Below are positions 1-4,539 of a stretch of 6,384 nt of DNA, piece after piece. The first letter of the stretch is position 1; every line of letters begins with the position of its first letter. The DNA is taken from positions 1 through 6,384 of the forward strand of contig CANFGA010000191.1 in the NCBI GenBank assembly GCA_947446335.1. The letters are read 5' to 3'. The position numbers and the translations under genes are program-made. The stretch comes from Oxalobacteraceae bacterium (GTDB lineage: Bacteria > Pseudomonadota > Gammaproteobacteria > Burkholderiales > Burkholderiaceae_D). Below the pieces are notes generated by a model. The model worked only from the letters and a program-made list of their open reading frames with translations, was not told the origin of the DNA and made no database searches.

Positions 1-32
1 CCGACTTTGACGCTGCAGTGGTAGGACGCCAT
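1..32 (-). CDS. MobQ-type relaxase (MobA/MobL/TraA family), N-terminal fragment only
   Basis: Only the first 10 complete codons plus two bases are in the window. Reading leftward from ATG at 32-30 gives M-A-S-Y-H-C-S-V-K-V-G, the characteristic opening of MobA/MobL (MobQ) relaxases, which usually begin M-A-x-Y-H-x-S-x-K before the catalytic tyrosine region. The start is supported by CAAAGG at 41-46, eight bases upstream of the ATG on the minus strand. The product would nick and covalently hold one DNA strand at oriT during mobilization. The oriT at 81-114 lies directly upstream and traD diverges on the other side, the arrangement known from Ti-type tra regions and related mobilizable plasmids. 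Family identity rests on 11 residues plus context, so the neighbouring sequence should confirm it. It could be named traA, mobA or mobL depending on its C-terminal domains. Confidence 0.75.
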   Translation of the reverse strand, partial: MASYHCSVKV

Positions 33-80
33 GGGCGTGGCCTTTGAACTGGCTGTTGATCTCTCCGCAGGAGCGCACGA

Positions 81-114
81 GTTTCTGCGTAGCAGAAACT
101 ACTAAGTGCGCCTT
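81..114 (+). other. oriT: Origin of transfer (oriT), MobQ/IncQ-like, with nic site
   Basis: A perfect 8-bp inverted repeat (GTTTCTGC at 81-88, GCAGAAAC at 92-99, loop GTA) is followed three bases later by TAAGTGCGCCTT (103-114). Known MobQ origins (RSF1010/R1162, pIP501, Ti-like) have a GTTTCT-containing inverted repeat followed by TAAGTGCG|CCCT, with the nick after the last G. By that analogy the nick here falls between G110 and C111 on the plus strand. The site sits in the gap between the divergent relaxase and traD genes, exactly where such an oriT is expected. The single difference from the canonical nic core (CCTT rather than CCCT) lies downstream of the nick. Confidence 0.85.
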
Positions 115-146
115 TTCTTTACTTCGTCAAGAAGGATACCACATCG

Positions 147-172
147 TTGACGCTGCGGTTCTCTGCTAGTAT
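147..172 (+). promoter_or_regulatory. Possible traD promoter
   Basis: TTGACG (147-152) resembles a -35 box. TGCTAGTAT (164-172) resembles an extended -10 (TGn plus TAGTAT). The 14-base spacer is short for this pairing, and TATCAG (170-175) with a 17-base spacer is the alternative. It lies 39-64 bases upstream of the likely traD start. This is a weak prediction from consensus alone. Confidence 0.3.
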
Positions 173-210
173 CAGCGTTATCTCAATACATGCAAAGGAC
201 GATGGACACC

Positions 211-660
211 ATGGACAAGGACATCTGGCTCACGGATAGGGTGGCGTATCTGAAGGGATTACGCTCGCGCACGGATCAGCAGGCTTTGTTGATCTTGCTG
301 GCAGAAAATGCCTCTCGGACAGCGCAGGATAATAAGAAATTATCGGCACTGGTAAAAGCTGAAAAAGCGGGGGTCAGAGCGAGCAAGGCAAGGCAGGATG
401 TCGCCAACTTGATCAATGCGGAAAAACGCACTGAAGCGAAGCTGGTCCGTAACGCCCGCACCCATGAATTGTGCGAGTCGGCGGGTTTACTGGGTCTGGC
501 TGGATTGGTCGATACCTTGACCGGCAAGCCTCTGCTTGACCGAGGGGAACTGCTGGGGGCATTACTGGGGCTGGCCAAGGTAGCCGAGGATGATCAACGG
601 CGCCCGGAATGGAAGCGCGCCGGGGATGCGCTGCTTGCCTCGGTCAAGCCGGCAAAGTGA
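211..660 (+). CDS. traD: TraD-like mobilization accessory protein (Ti/IncQ-type small TraD)
   Basis: The product has 149 residues from this start. The N-terminal half is charged and Ala/Lys/Glu-rich, probably a helical or coiled coil segment. The C-terminal half carries RNARTHELCESAGLLGLAGL followed by LLDRGELLGALLGLAKV. This matches the signature of the conjugal transfer TraD family PF06412 (an RKARTHxLIxxGGLVxxAGL-like motif). These small proteins are encoded beside MobQ relaxases and are thought to help relaxosome function; they are unrelated to the F-plasmid TraD coupling ATPase. The gene lies immediately right of oriT and diverges from the relaxase, which fits. Start choice: ATGs occur at 190, 202 and 211, and the only Shine-Dalgarno-like stretch (AAAGGA, 194-199) lies inside the longest version, 2 bases before ATG 202 and 11 before ATG 211. 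I prefer 211; the starts at 190 and 202 are possible. The stop is 12 bases from the convergent higA stop. Confidence 0.75.
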   Translation: MDKDIWLTDRVAYLKGLRSRTDQQALLILLAENASRTAQDNKKLSALVKAEKAGVRASKARQDVANLINAEKRTEAKLVRNARTHELCESAGLLGLAGLVDTLTGKPLLDRGELLGALLGLAKVAEDDQRRPEWKRAGDALLASVKPAK

Positions 661-672
661 TGGGCACTTGAG

Positions 673-954
673 TTACGTTGTTTCCTGTATCCGCATGTCG
701 ATATGCATGCCGGCCGCAGCTGCCATGTTGACCAGGGCATCGAGGCCGAACAGGTTGATTTTTCCGCGCATCAGGTCAGAGATACGCGGTTGCGTGACGC
801 CGAACAGTTTGGCCGCCTGGGCTTGACTCAGCTCGGTGCGCGTCAGATACTTTTTCAGGGCCATCATCAAGCCGGAACGCAGCTTCATGTTCTCGGCTTC
901 TTCGGGCGTATCTTCGATCGCATCCCACACACTGGCAAATTGTTGCTGGCTCAT
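673..954 (-). CDS. higA: HigA-type XRE-family antitoxin
   Basis: The product has 93 residues. The C-terminal two thirds form an XRE-like helix-turn-helix at about residues 42-63 (LSQAQAAKLFGVTQPRISDL), then a typical MRGKINLFGLDALVNMAAAAG tail. The N-terminus (F-A-S-V-W-D-A-I-E-D-T-P-E-E-A) is typical of antitoxins paired with Gp49/HigB-like toxins. It would neutralise the upstream-encoded toxin by direct binding and repress the operon. Its ATG overlaps the toxin stop in an ATGA arrangement (951-954), implying translational coupling. A strong Shine-Dalgarno AAGGAG (964-969) lies 8 bases from the start, inside the toxin gene, so antitoxin translation need not depend solely on coupling. The gene converges on traD with a 12-base gap and no obvious terminator between them. 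Confidence 0.88.
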   Translation of the reverse strand: MSQQQFASVWDAIEDTPEEAENMKLRSGLMMALKKYLTRTELSQAQAAKLFGVTQPRISDLMRGKINLFGLDALVNMAAAAGMHIDMRIQETT

Positions 955-1289
955 TTTCCTAACTCCTTCAGCAGATCACGGTAACGGCTCTCGGCCAACG
1001 TCAGATCGGGCTTGCTGGTTTTTTGTGTTTTCTTTTGAAAGCAGTGCAGCACATAGACCGCAGCGGCGAACTTCGCAACGTAGAGGATGCGAAACGCGCC
1101 GTTGGCGTCCCGTATCCGGATTTCTCGCACACCTGGCCCAATCGTCGGCATGGGCTTCCAGTCGTCAGGCTCCAAGCCGTGTTGCACCTGGTCGAGTTGA
1201 TGTCCTGCCTCACGCCGCGCCAGGATGGGGAAGGTGCGCAGGTCATCGAGCGAGCTGCCCCGGAATTCAACGGTTTTGGAATCAGTCAT
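951..1289 (-). CDS. higB: HigB/Gp49-like RelE-superfamily toxin
   Basis: The product has 112 residues from ATG 1289. It shows hallmarks of the phage-derived Gp49-like/HigB group (PF05973, RelE fold). These are GSSLDDLRTFP at 11-21, the segment VREIRIRDANGAFRILYVAKF at about 54-74, and VYVLHCFQKKTQKT at 78-91 with the basic KK/K cluster typical of these mRNA interferases. Family members cleave mRNA, usually in association with the ribosome. The gene is first in a toxin-antitoxin pair, the order typical of higBA. An in-frame ATG exists at 1325, but it sits in the -35 box of the predicted promoter and would prepend atypical residues, so 1289 is chosen. No Shine-Dalgarno precedes ATG 1289, and the predicted transcription start is almost at the ATG, so the message may be leaderless. 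Confidence 0.87.
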   Translation of the reverse strand: MTDSKTVEFRGSSLDDLRTFPILARREAGHQLDQVQHGLEPDDWKPMPTIGPGVREIRIRDANGAFRILYVAKFAAAVYVLHCFQKKTQKTSKPDLTLAESRYRDLLKELGK

Positions 1290-1296
1290 TGATTTC

Positions 1297-1325
1297 AATA
1301 TACAAAATTTTGTATTTTCAGTCAA
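1297..1325 (-). promoter_or_regulatory. higBA promoter with overlapping palindromic operator
   Basis: On the minus strand TTGACT (1325-1320) and TATATT (1302-1297) are separated by exactly 17 bases, a strong sigma-70 match. The perfect 16-bp palindrome ATACAAAATTTTGTAT (1300-1315) fills most of the spacer and enters the -10 box. It is the expected position for an operator bound by the antitoxin dimer. Binding there would block RNA polymerase and give the usual TA autoregulation. The sequence features are directly visible; the identity of the bound protein is inferred from TA-module precedent. Confidence 0.78.
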
Positions 1326-1375
1326 GCCGATTTTCCTGCGGCGCTGTCAACCTCAATGCCTGAACCACCTTGCCG

Positions 1376-1392
1376 CGTGGCGCCAGGCCACG
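1376..1392 (-). terminator. Hairpin just after the kfrA stop; possible weak terminator
   Basis: CGTGGC (1376-1381) and GCCACG (1387-1392) form a 6-bp stem with a 5-base loop, two bases past the kfrA stop codon on the minus strand. There is no T-run after it, so intrinsic termination would be weak. It may instead protect the 3' end of the message. Confidence 0.3.
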
Positions 1393-1393
1393 A

Positions 1394-2308
1394 TCAAGCC
1401 TTCGGCGCTTTTACTGTCGACGGCTTCGCTGCCGCCAGTTTGCCGCCTGGCCCGGCCGCTTCACCACCGACTTGCTTCGCGCTCTGGCGCGCCGCGTCCA
1501 GATCCTGCGCTTGCCGCTCAATCTGCGCCTGCATGGCTTCCAGCTTGCCGCTCAGGTTGGCGATGGTGTTTTTCGCGGCCTCGACCTTGGCCACCTCCAG
1601 GAACACGGCTTCGCCGTTGCTGCGCGCTTGCGCCAGCGCATCGAGAGCGGAGGCGTCGGCTTTCGTGCTGCGCTCAAGCGCAGCTTCCAGCTTCGCGCCC
1701 AGCACGGCCGCTTGCTGTTCGGCCACAACACGGCCTTGCCGCTCCTTGTTCAGCTCCAGGCGCAAGCTGGCCAGATCCGCTTCCAGGCGCGGCATGGCTT
1801 CCAGCCTGAGCAGTGACTTGGCCAGCTCGGTGCGCGCCGCCTCGGCGGCTGTGCGCTCGCGCTCGCCATCCAGCCTGGCCGCGCCCAGGTCAACTTCCAT
1901 TTGCGCCACACGCCCCTGCAAGTTCGCCAGATCAAACTGCAGCGCCGTGACCGCTTCCGCTTTGTCCTCAATATCGCCGGCCTGACGCTCGTTTTCCGTG
2001 GCCAGGTCCGCCGCTTCCTGCTGCTGCTCGGCCAGCTCCGCTTCGAGCGTGGCCTTGGCCCCGGTCAGCTCCTGGTCCATGAATTCGAGGATGGCCCGTT
2101 GCAAGGTCGCCGGCAAGACCAGCGCATTGGCAATCCGGCGCTCCTGGCCGGCGCGCCAGTCCTGCAGCAGCTTGTTGACGGTGCCCATGCTGCCGATATT
2201 GCCCAGGCGCTCGCGGATCGCGCGGGACGTTGGCTTGCTGCCGGCGACCTTCATCGCGTCAGCGGCGGCGGCGACTTGTTCGTAAGTGATCGTTGCTTCG
2301 CGTCCCAT
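1394..2308 (-). CDS. kfrA: KfrA family plasmid DNA-binding coiled-coil protein
   Basis: The product has 304 residues, close to RK2 KfrA (about 308). The N-terminal domain (about residues 5-75: ITYEQVAAAADAMKVAGSKPTSRAIRERLGNIGSMGTVNKLL broken over a helix-turn-helix) matches the KfrA N-terminal DNA-binding domain PF11740. From about residue 75 to 280 the chain is an almost unbroken Ala/Glu/Leu/Gln-rich heptad pattern with no prolines, predicting a long coiled coil. It ends in a Pro/Lys/Ala-rich tail (KPSTVKAPKA). In IncP plasmids KfrA is an autorepressor that also aids stable inheritance, probably by forming multimeric filaments on DNA. The start is supported by GGAG (2315-2318), 6 bases upstream. 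GTTATG repeats just upstream are the likely autoregulatory operator. It is transcribed alone here, away from parA, unlike korA/incC-linked kfrA in IncP. Confidence 0.88.
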   Translation of the reverse strand: MGREATITYEQVAAAADAMKVAGSKPTSRAIRERLGNIGSMGTVNKLLQDWRAGQERRIANALVLPATLQRAILEFMDQELTGAKATLEAELAEQQQEAADLATENERQAGDIEDKAEAVTALQFDLANLQGRVAQMEVDLGAARLDGERERTAAEAARTELAKSLLRLEAMPRLEADLASLRLELNKERQGRVVAEQQAAVLGAKLEAALERSTKADASALDALAQARSNGEAVFLEVAKVEAAKNTIANLSGKLEAMQAQIERQAQDLDAARQSAKQVGGEAAGPGGKLAAAKPSTVKAPKA

Positions 2309-2326
2309 GGCTTTCTCCGGTAATGA

Positions 2327-2375
2327 TACGTTATGTTATGATTGTTATGGTACGTTATGATATGAAAAAACACAA
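2327..2375 (-). promoter_or_regulatory. kfrA promoter region with GTTATG operator repeats
   Basis: GTTATG occurs four times on the plus strand (2330-2335, 2335-2340, 2344-2349, 2354-2359). Two of these are part of TACGTTATG at 2327-2335 and 2351-2359, 24 bases apart. The best promoter on the kfrA strand is TTGTGT (2375-2370), 17 bases, TACCAT (2352-2347), a moderate match with its -10 inside the repeats. Autorepression by KfrA binding to repeated sites over its own promoter is established for IncP KfrA. Assigning these repeats as its operator is an inference. Confidence 0.5.
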
Positions 2376-2379
2376 GGAA

Positions 2380-2892
2380 TTTACATCAACGCGGCCGAAA
2401 TCGCGGCCGGCCGGTTTGGACGCACCGCAAAACAGCCTTGGACGGGCTTGAGAGGCGTTTTTTATGGGTTGGATGTGGCATGTGCCAGCCAGACCGCAAA
2501 CGCGGCGCTGTGGCCCGTTCCATGCGTTCTGGTGGCGTTTGCGATCTAGTTGGGAGCAGTGGAAACGGAAAAGGGGAAAATCGCACGCGAAAACGGTATG
2601 CCACGCCTGCTGACTGTCGAGACGGCTAACGTATGCCCTACGCGCTCCCGCTTGTTTTCGCCCCGATCGCTACGCGATCGGTAACGAGAGAGATTTCAGG
2701 CAACCCCGATAAATCAAAAACATTGAACCCCAGGCACCGGGCAAGTGCTGAAGTCATCGGCATCAATAAGACCCAAGATCATGGCAAGAACAGCAGCAGA
2801 AACGGCTCTGCGGAGACCGCCCTAATATGAAAAGCTAAGGCGAGAAAAATCAATAAACAGAAGTGCTAAGGAAAAACCATCTTCACCGTACC
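2380..2892. other. Gene-free stretch between kfrA and the origin, containing inverted repeats
   Basis: No convincing gene lies here. The only open frames (starts near 2438 and 2633, rightward) lack good ribosome sites and recognisable composition. Visible structure includes the direct repeat CGCGGCCG at 2390-2397 and 2402-2409. There is a 9-bp inverted repeat, CGCAAACGC (2495-2503) with GCGTTTGCG (2535-2543), and the palindrome TGGCA-TG-TGCCA (2476-2487). There is also a tight hairpin, CCGATCGC-TAC-GCGATCGG (2663-2681), and the repeat GCTAAGG at 2834-2840 and 2865-2871. Lying directly downstream of rep and the origin core, the stretch may hold origin-accessory sites or an unseen small RNA. 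Nothing firmer can be said. Confidence 0.5.
2663..2681. repeat. Perfect 8-bp inverted repeat (hairpin)
   Basis: CCGATCGC (2663-2670) and GCGATCGG (2674-2681) flank TAC. The stem is GC-rich and perfect, but no T-run follows on either strand, so it is not a standard intrinsic terminator. Its role is unknown. Confidence 0.6.
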
Positions 2893-2922
2893 GGCGCTGT
2901 TATCTGATAGGTTAGGTATAAA
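2893..2922 (-). other. ori: ColE2-type replication origin core
   Basis: Read on the minus strand (the rep-sense strand), 2910-2893 is CTATCAGATAACAGCGCC. From memory, the minimal ColE2-P9 origin ends TTATCAGATAACAGCGCC, so this block matches at 17 of 18 positions, and the AT-rich TATACCTAA just before it also resembles that origin's left half. In ColE2 plasmids the origin lies just downstream of rep, and Rep makes a three-nucleotide primer (ppApGpA) there. Here the core begins 16 bases after the rep stop codon and contains AGA. Position, orientation and sequence therefore agree with the Rep family call. Confidence 0.85.
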
Positions 2923-2926
2923 GTGA

Positions 2927-3910
2927 CTAATTAACAACATTCCTTAGCCAGACCGACACTGTTTTCTGCGTCACGCCCAGTGCTGCGGCAATGGCCGCTT
3001 GTTTGACGCCGCCGACTTTCATCTTGAAAGCCTCGGCTTTCTTGTCGCTGTTGTCACCCCATCGCTTAGCCATCGCCATCTTGCCAAGGTTCGATTGCAG
3101 CATGGAGAACGTCTCAGGGGTCAGTCCTTCCTCTGCCATGCTCGATGCGGTCATCTTGCCGGTGTAGTTCGTCCAGGTCCATTTGGCCACGGATTTGGCC
3201 GTGGCCTTGATTTCACTGGCCGGCAACGGATCTTTGAACGTGTTCAGCTTCTCGGCCTTGCCCCGCACGGCCTCGTGCCAGCGCTCCAGGCTTCCGCCCT
3301 GGTACTCGCCTACCCATTTGTAGCACCAGGTACGTAGGCTGTTGAACAGGTTGCAGTTGCGGCCCAGGCCAACTTGCGAGCGCTTGGGCGTGGCCCTGAC
3401 GCGCTTGTCGGAGGCGTCGAGGTCGACATACTCGGCCAGCTCGTGCAGGTCGTACAGATCAGCCCGCAGCAGCTCAACATTCCAGTGCGAGTGCAGCGGG
3501 TTCTTGCAGATCAGTTCGGTAAAGCCGATATCGCCGCCCAGGATGTGCCGGTAACTTTCATTGATCGCGGCCAGCAGCCGCAGAGGCGCCGCCTTGGATG
3601 CGCTGGTTTTGCTGACGCCTGCGGCAATTCCATACAGCAAATGGGCGTGGCCATTGGCGGGGTTGCGCACAACGATGTTCGGCGGCGCAACGATGCGCCA
3701 CTCGTTTTCATGCCCGAGATAGACACGATCGATGTCGAACGCCATCCAGTTGATGATCGCTGGCGGGTTGTACTGGATGAATTTTTTTTCAAGCGCGGCT
3801 TGCAAGGGCAAGATGCGCAAGCCGGCGCCGAGATCGTCGCTGCAATAGGGGCGGCGGGGCAAACGTTCGCTGAACAGCGACAGTTGCGGGTTGTCTAATA
3901 ATTCCGACAT
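2927..3910 (-). CDS. rep: ColE2-type replication initiator (plasmid-specific primase)
   Basis: The product has 327 residues, the usual size for ColE2-type Rep proteins. Visible blocks are WMAFDIDR (55-62), the acidic motif of the replicase domain (PF03090-like); NGHAHLLYGI (86-95); CKNPLHSHWNV (135-145); and GRNCNLFNSLRTW (183-195). A PriCT-1-like region follows (about 195-290, including ASEIKATAKSVAKW), then a C-terminal helix-turn-helix (about 300-322, KQAAIAAALGVTQKTVSVWL) for origin binding. In ColE2 plasmids Rep binds the origin, melts it and makes a three-nucleotide primer used by host DNA polymerase I. The matching origin follows the stop codon. ATG 3910 has no Shine-Dalgarno. Instead a GC-rich hairpin (3912-3934) ends one base before the ATG, and an 18-codon ORF (3951-3895) overlaps the start. 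ColE2 rep itself also lacks a canonical Shine-Dalgarno and depends on leader structure, so translational control is likely. Confidence 0.92.
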   Translation of the reverse strand: MSELLDNPQLSLFSERLPRRPYCSDDLGAGLRILPLQAALEKKFIQYNPPAIINWMAFDIDRVYLGHENEWRIVAPPNIVVRNPANGHAHLLYGIAAGVSKTSASKAAPLRLLAAINESYRHILGGDIGFTELICKNPLHSHWNVELLRADLYDLHELAEYVDLDASDKRVRATPKRSQVGLGRNCNLFNSLRTWCYKWVGEYQGGSLERWHEAVRGKAEKLNTFKDPLPASEIKATAKSVAKWTWTNYTGKMTASSMAEEGLTPETFSMLQSNLGKMAMAKRWGDNSDKKAEAFKMKVGGVKQAAIAAALGVTQKTVSVWLRNVVN

Positions 3911-3951
3911 GGCGCGCTCGGGAGATGAGCGCGCTGATTTTTCGATTGCAT
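3895..3951 (-). CDS. Possible leader peptide overlapping the rep start
   Basis: ATG at 3951-3949 opens an 18-codon frame (MQSKNQRAHLPSAPCRNY) that runs through the hairpin at 3912-3934 and stops at 3897-3895, 16 bases into rep in a different frame. Ribosomes translating it would melt the hairpin and end next to the rep ATG, which could permit re-initiation. Such coupled leader peptides control Rep in IncB, IncL/M and IncFII-type plasmids, but I know of none in ColE2 replicons. No strong ribosome site precedes it, so this is only a candidate. Confidence 0.3.
   Translation of the reverse strand: MQSKNQRAHLPSAPCRNY
3912..3934 (-). promoter_or_regulatory. Stem-loop sequestering the rep start region
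   Basis: GCGCGCTC (3912-3919) and GAGCGCGC (3927-3934) form a perfect 8-bp stem with a 7-base loop, immediately before the rep start codon. In the mRNA the loop is AUCUCCC and the stem occupies the position a Shine-Dalgarno should hold. A stem this GC-rich should strongly influence rep translation. Confidence 0.65.
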
Positions 3952-3974
3952 AATTTCGGCTTCGCTTTTATACT
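3946..3974 (+). promoter_or_regulatory. Plus-strand promoter for a candidate small RNA
   Basis: TTGCAT (3946-3951) and TATACT (3969-3974) are separated by 17 bases. The -10 matches five of six consensus bases; the -35 is weaker. The predicted start is near 3981. It overlaps the rep promoter and points away from rep, toward the terminator at 4022-4045. Confidence 0.5.
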
Positions 3975-3994
3975 TGCCGCTGTACTCGGGTCAA
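3967..3994 (-). promoter_or_regulatory. rep promoter
   Basis: On the minus strand TTGACC (3994-3989) is followed after 16 bases by TATAAA (3972-3967), five of six matches to each sigma-70 box. Transcription would begin near 3960, giving a leader of roughly 50 bases that contains the leader ORF and hairpin. The -10 box overlaps the -10 of a plus-strand promoter pointing the other way. Confidence 0.65.
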
Positions 3995-4045
3995 AGAGAC
4001 AACGGCTTAACGGCCTGCACGAAACCACCTTGCCGGGTGGTTTTT
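3981..4045 (+). ncRNA. Candidate copy-control small RNA (RNAI-like)
   Basis: A plus-strand promoter and a clear intrinsic terminator bracket about 65 bases with no ORF, opposite in direction to rep. ColE2 plasmids control Rep with a small antisense RNA (RNAI) to the rep leader, so a short RNA here is expected. The terminal hairpin has loop UUGCCG preceded by C, giving CUUG, a fit to the YUNR loop motif common in antisense RNAs. The problem is that the strongest rep promoter would start transcription at about 3960, left of this RNA. It would be antisense only to a longer rep transcript, for example read-through from the mazEF-like operon or an unseen upstream promoter. Otherwise it would act by promoter interference or on another target. 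Confidence 0.45.
4022..4045 (+). terminator. Rho-independent terminator
   Basis: AAACCACC (4022-4029) pairs with GGTGGTTT (4036-4043) across loop TTGCCG, and the stem runs into TTTTT (4041-4045) on the plus strand. This is a textbook intrinsic terminator. On the minus strand the same hairpin lacks a useful T-run, so read-through from mazF toward rep remains possible. Confidence 0.78.
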
Positions 4046-4137
4046 GCGTTTCAGGGACTCAATTCTGTGCTGCGTCCTGCGCTTTCTTCGATGTCGCTTG
4101 AATATGGTCAGCCATTCTAACCCTGAATCCAAGCAAA

Positions 4138-4539
4138 TCAGGAATTTTGAAACTGCCCCATACCCAAAACGATCTTGAGTGCATCCTCGACTCGTTTGAT
4201 GTACTGCCGGGAAAGGTCTCCGATCGGCGCATCGCCCATGAAGCGATCATTCGATATCGCTCTGATCTGGTCAATCAACAAATCCGTTTCCTTCGGTTTT
4301 TCTCCTGGCTTCTGAAGCTTGCCGGCTGGAACCCTCAATGGGAAGCCATCGCCTTGCTGATCGCGGTACACCTGCGTTGTGCCAGGAATGATGATCGTCG
4401 TCGGATGGCCTGCTTCGTTCAGAATATCTGTCTGGATCACCAGGCAAGGGCGCTCCCTTTTGCCAGGCTCTGCCGGGAAAGTTTGCGGCGTCAAGTCCAC
4501 CATCCAAATTTGTCCACGCGTGATTTTAGGCAATGCCAT
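4138..4539 (-). CDS. mazF: MazF/PemK-family toxin (endoribonuclease)
   Basis: The product has 133 residues from ATG 4539. It fits the MazF/PemK/Kid family (PF02452): ITRGQIWMVDLTP near the N-terminus (6-18), KRERPCLVIQTD (27-38), TTIIIPGTTQ (47-56), GDGFPLRV (63-70) and the conserved DLLIDQIRAISNDRF (86-100). Members are sequence-specific ribosome-independent mRNA interferases held inactive by their antitoxin. The gene overlaps the 3' end of the antitoxin gene by 14 bases, implying coupled translation. The start is uncertain. AGGAG (4540-4544) touches ATG 4539 with no spacing, whereas it lies 6 bases from an in-frame TTG at 4533, which would give M-P-K-I-T-R-G-Q. A longer ATG at 4590 would add residues atypical of the family. 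The operon reads toward rep. Confidence 0.9.
   Translation of the reverse strand: MALPKITRGQIWMVDLTPQTFPAEPGKRERPCLVIQTDILNEAGHPTTIIIPGTTQVYRDQQGDGFPLRVPAGKLQKPGEKPKETDLLIDQIRAISNDRFMGDAPIGDLSRQYIKRVEDALKIVLGMGQFQNS

Noticed and set aside
7..159. TTGACGCTGC repeated at 7-16 and 147-156 on either side of oriT
   Set aside because: One copy lies in relaxase coding sequence; a 10-base match at this distance is weak evidence for a functional repeat.
590..1363. Rightward open frames opposite higA and higB
   Set aside because: They are antisense to two clear toxin-antitoxin genes, have biased shadow composition and lack ribosome sites.
1225..2323. Long rightward frames (up to about 209 codons) across kfrA
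   Set aside because: The opposite strand is a convincing kfrA with a coiled-coil pattern; the Ser/Ala/Arg-rich rightward products are mirror frames of it.
2434..2464. Possible rightward terminator (GCCT...AGGC followed by a T-run)
   Set aside because: The stem is only about four base pairs with a long loop, and no rightward gene precedes it.
2438..2830. Two small rightward ORFs (63 and 65 codons) in the kfrA-rep gap
   Set aside because: There is no good ribosome site and no recognisable domain; low-complexity hydrophilic composition suggests chance frames.
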